Positions 17,633-26,918 of a stretch of 57,797 bases of DNA are shown here, piece by piece. Each line of letters starts with the position of its first letter. Within the stretch, counting starts at the first letter, position 1. The notes below the pieces were generated by a model, which was given only the letters and a program-made list of their open reading frames with translations, was not told the DNA's origin and searched no databases. This DNA comes from Nostoc sp. GT001 (GTDB lineage Bacteria; Cyanobacteriota; Cyanobacteriia; Cyanobacteriales; Nostocaceae). Location: the NCBI RefSeq assembly GCF_030382115.1, contig NZ_JAUDRJ010000003.1, positions 149,681 through 207,477 of the forward strand. Direction: 5' to 3'. A program made the position numbers and the translations under genes.

Positions 17633-19288
17633 CTATTCTTCAATCAATGGGGTGCGCAGGTTTTCTACCATCGCTTGAATTTCTGCTGGAGGAGGTGGTG
17701 TTAGGCGCGAAACTACTAGGGTGACAGCAAAGTTGATTAGCATCCCCAAAGTACCAATTCCTTCTGGAGAAACCCCAAAAAACCAAGGTTGCATACCGCC
17801 AAACTTGACGCCGACAATGTAGATAATCGTAAAAATTAAACCCGTCAACATACCGGCGATCGCACCTTCTGAATTGGTGCGCTTGTCGAAAATTCCCAAG
17901 AAAATCACCGGAAAGAAACTAGCGGCGGCTAAACCAAAGGCAAAAGCCACTACCTGACTCACAAATCCTGGCGGATTCACCCCAAAATAGCCGACGAGAA
18001 CGAGGGAAAAACCTACCATGATCCGCCCGACAAACACCCGTTTTTGTTCTGAGGCTGATGAATCTATGATCCGGTAGTAGATATCGTGGGCGATGGAACT
18101 GGAAATTACCAGCAATAAACCTGATGCTGTAGACAAAGCAGCAGCCAAACCGCCAGCCGCTACCAAGCCAATCACCCACGGAGGCAGTTTAGCTACCTCT
18201 GGGGTGGAAAGCACGATGATATCTGGGTCGATCTTTATTTCATTAGTCTCCTTATTTGGAGTTAACTGGAAACGCCCATCCTTATTTATGTCATCAAAAG
18301 CCAACAGTTTAGTTTTTTCCCACTTGGTCGCCCAGTCTAGCTGTTGCACTTCTGCAACCGTATGATTATGCAAGGAATCGATCAGGTTGTAGCGGGCAAA
18401 CATCGACAAGGCTGGAGCGGTTGTATAAAGAATGGCAATAAATAGCAATGCCCAACCAGCAGAAAAGCGAGCTGCACGCACGCTTGGTACTGTGTAAAAC
18501 CGAACTATGATATGGGGTAAGCCAGCCGTGCCTACCATCAAAGCAATGGTAGTGAACAGCACATCTAGCATCGACTTGTTCACAAATGGCTCAGTATACT
18601 GCTTAAACCCCAGGTCAACCTGAATTTGATTGAGTTTTTCTCCAATATTACTGAAGGTAAATGCTAGTTGGGGAATAGGATTACCAGTGAGAAACCAGGC
18701 GATCGCGATCGCTGGAATCAGGTAAGCAAAAATCAACACACAGTATTGTGCTACTTGTGTCCAGGTAATGCCTTTCATCCCCCCTAACACAGAGAAAAAG
18801 CCCACGATCACCATACCGATGATCACACCTGTATTGATATCTACTTGGAGGAAGCGGCTAAAAACAATCCCCACACCCCGCATTTGTCCAGCAACATAGG
18901 TGAGAGAGACGAAAATAGCTGCAACTACTGCCACCAAACGGGCGATATTAGAGTAGTAGCGATCGCCTACGAAATCTGGCACTGTATACTTACCAAATTT
19001 CCGTAAGTAGGGAGCTAGCAATAATGCCAGTAGTACATAGCCTCCCGTCCACCCCATTAAATAAATAGAACCGTCGTAACCCAAAAAAGAAATTAGCCCC
19101 GCCATTGAAATAAATGAGGCTGCGGACATCCAGTCGGCGGCGGTGGCTGCACCATTAGCAATTGAGGGTATTCCTTGACCTGCTATAAAGAAGTCTTTAC
19201 TATTTTCGACTCGTGATTGCCAACCAATATAAATGTAGACGACAAAGGAAAGTCCAACTAATACAATAGTCCAAATTTCAACTGACAC
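17633..19288 (-). CDS. Sodium:solute symporter, large subunit (VC_2705-type)
   Basis: A 551-aa SSS-family transporter, relative of acetate permease ActP, with about 13 membrane helices. The conserved start 'ENSKDFFIAGQGIPSIANG' and 'AADWMSAASFISMAG' forms the sodium/substrate site region. A soluble loop about residues 300-365 contains 'DDINKDGRFQL', an EF-hand-like DxNxDG calcium-binding pattern. The small partner subunit lies nine bases upstream in the same operon. Likely substrate is a small carboxylate, but this is inferred from the family. Confidence 0.92.
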   Translation of the reverse strand: MSVEIWTIVLVGLSFVVYIYIGWQSRVENSKDFFIAGQGIPSIANGAATAADWMSAASFISMAGLISFLGYDGSIYLMGWTGGYVLLALLLAPYLRKFGKYTVPDFVGDRYYSNIARLVAVVAAIFVSLTYVAGQMRGVGIVFSRFLQVDINTGVIIGMVIVGFFSVLGGMKGITWTQVAQYCVLIFAYLIPAIAIAWFLTGNPIPQLAFTFSNIGEKLNQIQVDLGFKQYTEPFVNKSMLDVLFTTIALMVGTAGLPHIIVRFYTVPSVRAARFSAGWALLFIAILYTTAPALSMFARYNLIDSLHNHTVAEVQQLDWATKWEKTKLLAFDDINKDGRFQLTPNKETNEIKIDPDIIVLSTPEVAKLPPWVIGLVAAGGLAAALSTASGLLLVISSSIAHDIYYRIIDSSASEQKRVFVGRIMVGFSLVLVGYFGVNPPGFVSQVVAFAFGLAAASFFPVIFLGIFDKRTNSEGAIAGMLTGLIFTIIYIVGVKFGGMQPWFFGVSPEGIGTLGMLINFAVTLVVSRLTPPPPAEIQAMVENLRTPLIEE

Positions 19289-19297
19289 GCTTTTTCC

Positions 19298-19552
19298 TCA
19301 CTTCTTGATATTGTATTTGGCGTCTAGCTTGTCCATTTGAAAGGCATAAATAAAAATCAAAGCCACAAATACTAGGATTGATCCTTGTTGCGCCATCCAA
19401 AAGCCAAAGGGTACGCCAAAAAACCGTATTGCATTCAAAGGTTGAACCAACAAAATACTGAAAACTAGGGAAACCAATGCCCAGACAATTAAAAGATTAC
19501 GAATTAAAGCAGTATTAGCACGCCAATAAGAACGGCGCTGATCTTCATCCAT
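19298..19552 (-). CDS. DUF4212 small subunit of sodium:solute symporter
   Basis: An 84-aa membrane protein with two predicted helices ('LLIVWALVSLVFSILLVQPL' region and 'GSILVFVALIFIYAFQM'). The start 'YWRANTALIRNLL' and the 'FFGVPFGFWMAQQG' linker are family signatures. It is the first gene of a two-gene operon with the large symporter subunit, separated by nine bases. The pairing of the two subunits is well established for the VC_2705 type. Confidence 0.9.
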   Translation of the reverse strand: MDEDQRRSYWRANTALIRNLLIVWALVSLVFSILLVQPLNAIRFFGVPFGFWMAQQGSILVFVALIFIYAFQMDKLDAKYNIKK

Positions 19553-20351
19553 TGTTGTTCATTATGATTGCGTTAGTGCATCAAAATAATACCAAGAAGC
19601 CGTTAATATCCTGTCTAATGACTGTATTAATTTTTAAATTATTTAGTAAATAATATTTATTGCAATGGTATTAAATATCACTAAGCAATAAATGACTAAG
19701 AATTACTCTCTGGTCAGTTATGAACAAAGATTGGTTAATGAAGCTGAAATATTTAATAAGTGATTAATAATACGATAGCTTTATATACTAGAAATTTAAT
19801 ATGCATTACGTGTTTTTAACTATGATATAAATGCCATTAAATGCTAAAAAAGACTATTTAAATTCATAAAAGCAATTTATGAGCATAAAAATGATTAAAT
19901 CTTCTTTACCAAATATACGAATAATTACTATAGGCTTTTACGTAGTTATTTTAATAACATTTATATAACGGGTTTATTACTACACTAGTGAAATATAGTA
20001 ATTTATGATACAAGCGCTGTCTTAGCCAGCTTTCCGATATATTGCAGTCGGTATAGATGAGAACTTATATCATCGTGGCAAGAAAAACTGATTTTAAGCA
20101 GATACCTTGCTTTGTGATGTTTACTAAAGGTTACGCCTATGCTGATTTCAACTACCTGATTCCCTTCATTTTCAACAACCAGTGTCTCCAGAGATTTTTT
20201 AACCAGTCTTGGAAGCCGTATAAAAGTAACTTACCTAATTTATTTACGACCTCGATTTTCAAAGCTTGTAGTTTTGAAATTGGGTAACTTTTTCATGCGT
20301 GTCTTCCAAAAGCGCGGATTTCAGCTTCAAACATACCATGAGCCAGAATAT
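19553..20351. other. Long AT-rich intergenic region
   Basis: About 800 bp without HIP1 sites, clear repeats or a convincing gene. A 76-codon frame at 20057-20287 lacks homology cues and is not supported. It contains the promoters of the divergent symporter operon and M50 protease. Confidence 0.5.
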
Positions 20352-20975
20352 ATGTTTATTGAAACACTCATCACAGAGCCGATTCATTTTTTTAGAATCG
20401 TTGCCATTGTCATATTTTCCATCACTTTGCATGAACTTGCTCACGGCTGGGCTGCGATGAGTCAGGGAGATAACACTCCACAGCAGACTGGTCATCTGAC
20501 GCTGAATCCTGTAGTTCACATGGGCAAAGAATCAATTATCTTTCTCTGTCTTATGGGTATAGCTTGGGGACAAATGCCTGTCAACCCATCTAAGTTTCGC
20601 TCTGGTAAGCTAGGCAATATTTTGGTATCGGCAGCCAGGCCATTATCAAATCTGGCTTTAGGTGTTCTATTTATTATGGTGCTGAAATTTCTTTCTAATC
20701 CAAGTCTTTCAGAATTTTTAAGTGAAGATTTTTTTTACTTAGCAGCTCGGATTAATTTGACATTATTTTTGTTTAATCTTTTGCCAATTCCACCACTTGA
20801 TGGATTTCATGTTTTTAGTGAAATTTTTCCTAAGCTAAAGCCACTGCAATATACCCAATTTGGACTTTTTGCAATGATGCTTATATTCATAATTCCAGAA
20901 TTTGGGATAGGACTGGCTAGCTTTGCTGATTTAGTTATACAGTCATTGCTTGGAGAAGAGTCAGCAGCTTTTTAA
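20352..20975 (+). CDS. M50 family (site-2-type) membrane metalloprotease
   Basis: A 207-aa intramembrane protease-like protein. HELAH (27-31 from ATG 20352) supplies zinc ligands and the catalytic Glu in the first helix. The later 'FNLLPIPPLDGFHV' carries the conserved Asp ligand of motif NxxPxPPLDG. About five membrane helices. I start at ATG 20352, just before the first helix; in-frame ATG 20295 and TTG 20274 would add a charged extension. Resembles the YwhC/sll0862-type short group without a PDZ domain. Substrate unknown. Confidence 0.9.
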   Translation: MFIETLITEPIHFFRIVAIVIFSITLHELAHGWAAMSQGDNTPQQTGHLTLNPVVHMGKESIIFLCLMGIAWGQMPVNPSKFRSGKLGNILVSAARPLSNLALGVLFIMVLKFLSNPSLSEFLSEDFFYLAARINLTLFLFNLLPIPPLDGFHVFSEIFPKLKPLQYTQFGLFAMMLIFIIPEFGIGLASFADLVIQSLLGEESAAF

Positions 20976-21033
20976 GCAAAAATAGATTATTTATATAGTA
21001 ATCCTATTTTATTTGTGATAATTATAAGCCATA

Positions 21034-21066
21034 GATCCCCGACTTCTCAAAGAAGTCGGGGATTTT
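21034..21066. terminator. GATCCCCGACTTC palindrome acting as likely terminator, copy 2
   Basis: GATCCCCGACTTCT-CAA-AGAAGTCGGGGAT is followed by TTTTTTG, giving a complete intrinsic terminator for the M50 protease on the plus strand. It also belongs to the dispersed palindrome family (7079, 42442, 29511). Confidence 0.7.
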
Positions 21067-21071
21067 TTGCA

Positions 21072-22463
21072 TCACAAATGATTTAGGTTAGCCATATTTT
21101 TGCTGTAATATTCAGTCTTGGTATAAATGGTGATAATACTATCACCAACTGCAAAAAAACTACCTTCTTGCTCATCTTTAGAAAATTGCAAATTTGGGTA
21201 TTTAGCAACAGCTTCATCAGCAGTCATGGCTTTGGCTTCCATTTGATCTGGCAATAGTCCAGTAGAACCAATATAAAATACCAAGGGAGATATTTTATAT
21301 TGGTAGATATTTTCTGCATATTGTTCTAACTTTTTATTTGCCACTGTTAAAGCTGCAACCATTTCTTCTTTATTTATCTGCTTACCAGTATGTTTATCCT
21401 GCAATAACTGCGCTAAACTATCAGCACCAACTTTCTGAAGAATACCTCCAACAATACCATTTTGCTCAATCCCAAGAAAATCATCAAAAATTGGTTTCAT
21501 CAATTCGTCAACTTTTGTAATCTTGGTGCGTGATGAAAGTAACCTATGCCTAACAGCAATATTCTCATGAAATGCCATCTCAAAACTTGGTTTCATGATA
21601 ATTTCTCCAGTTTCTTTGTCATAAAAACGATACATTCTATTGAGAAACTTGTTAGCAGAAGGTAACTTACTTAGGTTCAGTATATCTTGACTGCCAATAT
21701 CGATTTTATAACTCAACTTTGATTCAAGAGTACCATTAGCTAAAGCTTCGCTGATGTCAGTATATTCATTGGTTGTCGGAAAGTTGATGTAAGTATTTTT
21801 AGACAGATAGTGCTTTTTAAACTCATCTAACTGCGCCTCGATAAATACATCTGATTCCTTTTTTAAGTGAGCAGAAATAATACTATTCAGTACTTTAATT
21901 TCTGCTAGTTCATTGAATAGTCCATCAATACTGTTGTAACGACTATTAGCAGCTACAAGTGGCAAGTTATCTAACTGAATGGTATATTCTGCCCGAAAGT
22001 CAAATTCTTCTGCGTCCAGTATGCCTTTTTGTTTGAGTAAGTCAAAGGCTTTCTTACTGCTAATTTTGACTTGTAATGACTTTACATTGATTTTGCCGTC
22101 ACTTACAATCGTGTAATTATTAAAGGTGTTGAGGTCATTTATTAACAAGCCTGCTATTTCAATAGTAGGAGTTTGGTCTTCAAATTTGGCAAGTTTAACT
22201 CTACGTTTTACAAGCATATTGATAGTAGCAGTGTTGCGGCTAAACTTAAACTCGCCCATGTCAACGTACTCAGCATTATCTATATATTCTGTTGTTAACC
22301 AAGGTTGCAACAGTTCTCCATTTTCGTTTCTAACACCTCTAATACGCTTAACACCTGTTCTTTGATAATGTTCTTGTAAGTGCTTGATATTGACGATAAT
22401 ATTGTTACGGTATTGTGCAAAAATTTGGATTAACTCTACTAGACAAATTTGATTTTTTGCCAT
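21072..22463 (-). CDS. Hypothetical protein, 463 aa, no recognised domain
   Basis: I do not recognise this protein. It is soluble-looking, Lys/Asn/Ile-rich and without signal peptide or membrane helix. Its N-terminus is 'MAKNQICLVELIQIFAQYRN'; it has an extended charged middle with alternating strands and helices, and a C-terminal segment 'FSKDEQEGSFFAVGDSIITI'. Base composition is more AT-rich than the neighbouring housekeeping genes, and no operon partner is present. That could indicate accessory or acquired origin. Complete frame with ATG start. Confidence 0.7.
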   Translation of the reverse strand: MAKNQICLVELIQIFAQYRNNIIVNIKHLQEHYQRTGVKRIRGVRNENGELLQPWLTTEYIDNAEYVDMGEFKFSRNTATINMLVKRRVKLAKFEDQTPTIEIAGLLINDLNTFNNYTIVSDGKINVKSLQVKISSKKAFDLLKQKGILDAEEFDFRAEYTIQLDNLPLVAANSRYNSIDGLFNELAEIKVLNSIISAHLKKESDVFIEAQLDEFKKHYLSKNTYINFPTTNEYTDISEALANGTLESKLSYKIDIGSQDILNLSKLPSANKFLNRMYRFYDKETGEIIMKPSFEMAFHENIAVRHRLLSSRTKITKVDELMKPIFDDFLGIEQNGIVGGILQKVGADSLAQLLQDKHTGKQINKEEMVAALTVANKKLEQYAENIYQYKISPLVFYIGSTGLLPDQMEAKAMTADEAVAKYPNLQFSKDEQEGSFFAVGDSIITIYTKTEYYSKNMANLNHL

Positions 22464-22890
22464 ATTGCCACCTTCCAGATAAAGGTCAAGAATCTTTTCA
22501 AACTACTGTGACTGAAGTCTATTACTTTGACCAAAGAATTTGTTACAAATGTGTAAATTTGAAGGGTAAAGTAGACAAGAATTTTATTACGAAACTTTGT
22601 ACACAGTTTTGTAAATTCGTGGATAATTGAGGGTTTAAGTTTAAACGCTTATGCGTTTCATCTTCCTGTAGGGTAGGAACGCAAAGTTTGGCTACGAACT
22701 TAGGCAAAGTTATATTTTGCGTTGTATACTTATCCGATATTTATAACTTATAGTACAATTGTATCATATAAATGCCCAGTTGTGTAGGCATAGCCCACTG
22801 TAGGCATCGATTGATATATCTGTTCCTAACCGCCTGAAATATCCAATTCAGGGGAACAGCAAGGAACCAGCACATTATTTTTTCGCACAT
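22464..22890. other. Intergenic region with unexplained sequence
   Basis: AT-rich spacer between two leftward genes. Near 22650-22720 there is GC-richer sequence with repeated GCAAAGTT-type words (CGCAAAGTTTGG, GGCAAAGTTATA), possibly a decayed repeat. No gene supported; the open frame 22415-22630 overlaps the start of the neighbour on the other strand and is rejected. Confidence 0.45.
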
Positions 22891-24561
22891 TTAGGCTCCG
22901 GGTTTGAAATAATCAAAAAGGCGATCGCCTGAATCTGCACGAATCAATGCTACAACTACATCTGGTAAGGCAGCTAAACTGGGGTAAACCAAGTAACGCG
23001 GTTCCCAACGGGGACGGAACTTGTCTTTGTAGGCGTGCAATCCCTTGAAGTTGTAGAAGCGATTCAAATGCTCGTAAAGATAGTGCAATACTTTCTCCAA
23101 GCGGCGCGATTCGGGGTTATCTCCAACTCCCGCTAGCGCAGAAAGACCGAAATTAAAGCTGTCGTAGCCATTCTCTTTAAAATGCTGGAGCAGGGAAATA
23201 AATAGAAAGTCCATTGTGCCATTTTCAATGGAAGCACGATGTCGCATCATGTCAATAGTCGCTTCGTTAAGTTGGTACTCTCGAATAATGTTGGCAAAGG
23301 CGCTGATATTACCTTCAGGATTATGCACCACAGCAATCTCGCACTCTCGCAGGTAAGCTTCGTCAAACCAACCCAAAGAAAATTGTTTTTCTGAACCTTG
23401 TACCATTTTCAACCATTCATCACTCACAGGTTTGAGTCGGTGCAATAAATCATTGGCGATGGGTGGTTGGTAAAAGTCGATTTGGTATCCTAACTTAGTT
23501 AAACGACTGATTGATGGTCTAAAGTTTTTACCGGCTTTACCTTGTAAGGTAAAACTTTTTAAGTCAACGATCGCTTCCTCTCCAATCTTGAGTACCTTAA
23601 ACCCCAATGACTTGTAAAGCTCTACATCATCGGGCATAGTTTGGTAAAAGCCAGGATACCAGTCATTACGCTGACAAAACTGCCAGAAAGCAATAATTGT
23701 CTCTTTGCGGTCTTCAATGGGGCCGATGGGATCTCCTAATGCGATCGCGCCCCGTCCTTTGGGAACATAAGCAATTACACTATTACCCGAAGGACTGAAA
23801 TAATAACTTTTATCATTTAAGAGTGTGAGCGCTGCTAAAGAAGAACATCCATATTGCTCGACAATTTCTTTAACTCTGCGTTGCTCATTTATAGTTGTTA
23901 GATTGCGCCAAAACACAGGTTGCAAGAGCATTACTATTGCATAAGTAATAGTACCTGCGGCAATAATATAGATAGAATTAGCAAAAAATTCTCCAAATCG
24001 GCTCTTTGGTTGCAGTCCCCAGTTATCTTCGGTGAAGAACATCGCCAAAGTCTGAACTATCGCTTCGCGCCAGTTAAAATTTTCTGAAAATTTGCCGTCT
24101 AACAAGTAAAATCCAATCGTTCCGTATGCCAGGGTAAATAATAAAGCGCCTATCAGCACTCTGACTCCCCGTGCAATGGAAGGACGGTCTGATTGCGCCG
24201 TGAAAGAATGGCGCATCAAGATTAATTGCACTAGTAAAACTCCAGAGAGTAGACTTTCTTCATAGTCCAGTCCCTTCAGCAAGTGGCTGCAAATGGAAAT
24301 TACTAGTAAAGCAATGGTCAGTAACCAGGCTATTCTTTTCCGGCGTAATAAATTAGTAGCAAGTGTTAATAAAATAAATCCAGTCAATGCTGCAAATATA
24401 TGACCACTGGCACGAATTTCAAATGGTAAAAATTCCTTTAACCAGTGAGTCCGCCCATAGAGGTTAGGTGTCACTGCTGATAATAAATTTACTACTCCGA
24501 CTAAACCTGTTAGGAAAACTGCACTCCAAAGTCCAATCTGAGTTTTTAAATTATTTGTCAT
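22891..24561 (-). CDS. Phosphatidylglycerol lysyltransferase-type protein (MprF C-terminal half, DUF2156)
   Basis: A 556-aa protein with about six membrane helices (residues 10-235), then a cytoplasmic double-GNAT DUF2156 domain (about 240-545), the aminoacyl-tRNA-dependent transferase half of MprF. Visible family signatures are 'AYVPKGRGAIALGDPIGP', 'LGFKVLKIGEEAIVDL', 'GWFDEAYLRECEIAVV' and the C-terminal 'FNFGLSALAGVG' plus 'YKDKFRPRWEPRYLVYP'. MprF proteins attach Lys or Ala from tRNA to phosphatidylglycerol and flip it. The flippase-like half is encoded separately at 26919-27860, with two esterases between. Amino acid specificity cannot be read. Confidence 0.9.
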   Translation of the reverse strand: MTNNLKTQIGLWSAVFLTGLVGVVNLLSAVTPNLYGRTHWLKEFLPFEIRASGHIFAALTGFILLTLATNLLRRKRIAWLLTIALLVISICSHLLKGLDYEESLLSGVLLVQLILMRHSFTAQSDRPSIARGVRVLIGALLFTLAYGTIGFYLLDGKFSENFNWREAIVQTLAMFFTEDNWGLQPKSRFGEFFANSIYIIAAGTITYAIVMLLQPVFWRNLTTINEQRRVKEIVEQYGCSSLAALTLLNDKSYYFSPSGNSVIAYVPKGRGAIALGDPIGPIEDRKETIIAFWQFCQRNDWYPGFYQTMPDDVELYKSLGFKVLKIGEEAIVDLKSFTLQGKAGKNFRPSISRLTKLGYQIDFYQPPIANDLLHRLKPVSDEWLKMVQGSEKQFSLGWFDEAYLRECEIAVVHNPEGNISAFANIIREYQLNEATIDMMRHRASIENGTMDFLFISLLQHFKENGYDSFNFGLSALAGVGDNPESRRLEKVLHYLYEHLNRFYNFKGLHAYKDKFRPRWEPRYLVYPSLAALPDVVVALIRADSGDRLFDYFKPGA

Positions 24562-24570
24562 TTTTCGTTA

Positions 24571-24640
24571 GTAGTTAGGAGTGAGGAGTTAGGAGTTAGG
24601 AGTTTTTAATTTTTAACTCTTAACTCCTAACTCCTAACTT
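24571..24640. repeat. TTAGGAGT direct/inverted repeat, partly coding
   Basis: GTTAGGAGTGAGGAGTTAGG runs into AACTCTTAACTCCTAACTCC, a palindrome of short TTAGGAG units typical of Nostoc spacers. It supplies the last codons (LGVRS) and the stop of the neighbouring esterase. Confidence 0.8.
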
Positions 24641-25528
24641 TTTAAACTGTTCCCCTACATAGGAGAGTGAATCTTTAAGATGTTTGTGAAAGTAGTTCCA
24701 ACCTACATTAGCACCAGACAAACCATGACCTCCAGGAAATGCATAAAATACGTGAGCAATGCCTAATTTATTTAAGGTTTCGTTGAAGGCTTTGGTAGAG
24801 GCTAACAAATTAGGATCGTTCACACCTGCATCTAGGTAAACACGCAATCGCTTCCTATCTTTAACTGGTAGCTGTTGCACAATTTGTTGAGGACTATTTT
24901 GTGAACCGCTATCATCAGTAAAGTAACCGCTATGGCTAAACAAAATCTGAAAGTTGTTGAGATAGCGCAATCCAATATTAAATGCACCCCATCCTCCAGA
25001 AGATAGACCTCCTAGTGCCCAAAATTGGGGTTCTTCCAAAGTGCGGTAGCGCGACTTGACAACTTGTACTAATTCTGAACCAATCAAAGTCCCTATTTTG
25101 CCATTCGGCCCATCAAAGTAATCGGGGTCGTATAAAGGACTAGAACCGCGATTATCATTACCATCAGGTGTAATCACAATCGATGGCGGTAATTTTCCAC
25201 TTTGATAAAGTTCATGCAATACGTCTAAAAGTGCGTATTTATCAGCATAGGCACGAGCATCATCATGACCCCCGTGTAGTAAGAATATCACAGGGTAGCG
25301 CTTTTGGGGATTTTTATTATAACTAGGGGGCAAAATCACGCCGTAGTTACGGACTGCACCCATCGCTTGGGAGTTGAAGGTTGCTAATTGAAACTTTAGC
25401 CCAGTATTTGCCTCTTTTTTGGGTGGGTCTAGTTGTGGCGCACCTAAGATGAATACATAATAATAACCTGCGCTCGTGAGGAGTGCGATCGCTCCTACTA
25501 AGCCAATTAAAAATTTAGAAATCTTCAT
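24620..25528 (-). CDS. Esterase (PF00756-type alpha/beta hydrolase) 1
   Basis: A 302-aa alpha/beta hydrolase of the esterase D/putative esterase family. An N-terminal hydrophobic helix (6-28) is either a signal peptide or a membrane anchor. Visible are the oxyanion segment 'IFLLHGGHDD', nucleophile Ser176 in 'GGLSSGGWG', a likely Asp in 'VYLDAGVND' and His in 'FPGGHGLSG'. Its paralogue is the next gene upstream. It lies 58 bases from the MprF-like transferase, same strand, so the three genes may form an operon. Active toward an envelope ester is a reasonable inference. Its last residues are encoded by an intergenic repeat. Confidence 0.88.
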   Translation of the reverse strand: MKISKFLIGLVGAIALLTSAGYYYVFILGAPQLDPPKKEANTGLKFQLATFNSQAMGAVRNYGVILPPSYNKNPQKRYPVIFLLHGGHDDARAYADKYALLDVLHELYQSGKLPPSIVITPDGNDNRGSSPLYDPDYFDGPNGKIGTLIGSELVQVVKSRYRTLEEPQFWALGGLSSGGWGAFNIGLRYLNNFQILFSHSGYFTDDSGSQNSPQQIVQQLPVKDRKRLRVYLDAGVNDPNLLASTKAFNETLNKLGIAHVFYAFPGGHGLSGANVGWNYFHKHLKDSLSYVGEQFKKLGVRS

Positions 25529-25801
25529 ATTCTTTATATTCTTTTAACTTAAAAAATTACCTCCATTAGAACTTACTATAATGAACATTTTTAAAATAGC
25601 AGTATAATTTTGAAAATGTGGTTTTCAAGTATTAAATGGTTGGTAAAATAGTATTATTTATTATACTAGTAATCTCTCAAGTTGAAATTGATGGGGAAGC
25701 AAGTTCGTAGTAAGGACTTTAGTCCTTAATTTTCCAAGCACTAAAGTGCTTACTACAAACTTTTACTTACTTACTTTAGAGACTGTACTATGGATTTTTA
25801 A
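25529..25801. other. Spacer between the two esterases
   Basis: AT-rich, with one interspersed hairpin (25707-25756). No gene. Confidence 0.5.
25707..25756. repeat. GTAGTAAGGACTTTAGTCC repeat, copy 1
   Basis: GTAGTAAGGACTTTAGTCCT ... AAGCACTAAAGTGCTTACTAC: two small palindromes (GGACTTTAGTCC, GCACTAAAGTGC) within outer GTAGTAAG/CTTACTAC arms. The inverted copy is at 41341-41393. Confidence 0.8.
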
Positions 25802-26776
25802 TTATTTTGAGCATTTTTTATGATTAATACTTAAAGTTTTATCAGCCAGATTTGCTGTTTCTGAAGCTCGAAATTGTTCGCCGACAAATGTTAATGAATC
25901 TGCTAAATGCTTCCGCCAGTATTGCCAAGTGTGACTGCCAGGAAACTGACGAAATGAATTATAAATTTTAAGTTGATTTAGTACTTTACTAAATCGCTCG
26001 GCTTCCTTGAGTTCATCAATATCTGATGTACCCGAATCCAGGTAGATTTTTAACCTTTTTTGAGCTTGTATAGGAATGGTTTTGATATAAAATATTGGAC
26101 TATTCGTCGGGCCACTTTTATCTTGAAAATAACCACTATGACTAAATAAAATCGAGAAACGATCCAGGTTATGTAATCCCACATTCATTGCTCCCCAACC
26201 ACCAGAAGATAAACCACCTATCGCCCAAAAATCTGGATTATTTATTGTCCGATAACGGCTTTGCACAACTTTTACTAACTCATCGCCCACGGCTGTAGAG
26301 ACTTTACCATTAGGGCCATCGATATATTCGGGATCTCGGTACGGACTAGAGCCACGTTTGTCGTTGCCATCTGGTGTAATGATGATACTGGGTGGCAACT
26401 TACCTGTAGTATAAAGTTGTTCTAATGTCTTGAGAGCTTGTCCCTTATTCTGAATAAACCAATCACTGGGATTACCATGTCCACCGTGGAGGAGAAAGAT
26501 TACAGGATACCTTTGTTTGGGGTTTTGCTCGTAGCCAGGAGGTAAAGAAACGCCATAAGTGCGACTTGCACCCATTGCTTGACTATCGTAAGTTTCAATT
26601 TTATAGGTTAGGGGAGTTTCTGAGTTGCTAGTATTGCGCTGGATTGGAACAACGGAAGGCGTTGTTTGTAAATTCTGCTGTTGCGGTGGTTTTGCAACGA
26701 CACTTTGGTAAAAATTACAGCTAACTAGAGTTAATACTGAAAATAGCAAGAGAGTTTTAGATTGTTTGTAGTTCAT
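25802..26776 (-). CDS. Esterase (PF00756-type alpha/beta hydrolase) 2, lipoprotein
   Basis: A 324-aa paralogue of esterase 1 with the same core: 'VIFLLHGGHGNPSDW', 'IITPDGNDKRGSSPYRDP', nucleophile Ser in 'GGLSSGGWGAMN', and His in 'FPGSHTWQYW'. The N-terminus is a lipoprotein signal with an excellent lipobox 'LVSC' (Cys20), so this copy is tethered to a membrane in the periplasm. It is divergent from the flippase-like membrane gene and probably heads the leftward esterase/esterase/transferase series. Tandem duplication explains the pair. Confidence 0.9.
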   Translation of the reverse strand: MNYKQSKTLLLFSVLTLVSCNFYQSVVAKPPQQQNLQTTPSVVPIQRNTSNSETPLTYKIETYDSQAMGASRTYGVSLPPGYEQNPKQRYPVIFLLHGGHGNPSDWFIQNKGQALKTLEQLYTTGKLPPSIIITPDGNDKRGSSPYRDPEYIDGPNGKVSTAVGDELVKVVQSRYRTINNPDFWAIGGLSSGGWGAMNVGLHNLDRFSILFSHSGYFQDKSGPTNSPIFYIKTIPIQAQKRLKIYLDSGTSDIDELKEAERFSKVLNQLKIYNSFRQFPGSHTWQYWRKHLADSLTFVGEQFRASETANLADKTLSINHKKCSK

Positions 26777-26918
26777 CTTTGAAGGAAATTGAGCATGGGG
26801 TAGTCGTTGCTTGTTTTCAAAATCTTATGCAAGTGATATGTCAACGCTGTGTCAACAGAATGGAAACTTTACGACTGGTTATAAATTAAAAGTCAAGGTT
26901 AGGATAAGTTTCTTCACT

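Noticed and set aside
20057..20287. 76-codon frame in the long AT-rich spacer
   Set aside because: No homology cues or ribosome-binding site; overlaps the start region of the M50 gene.
22415..22630. 71-codon frame divergent from the 463-aa orphan
   Set aside because: Overlaps that gene's start on the other strand and has no domain.
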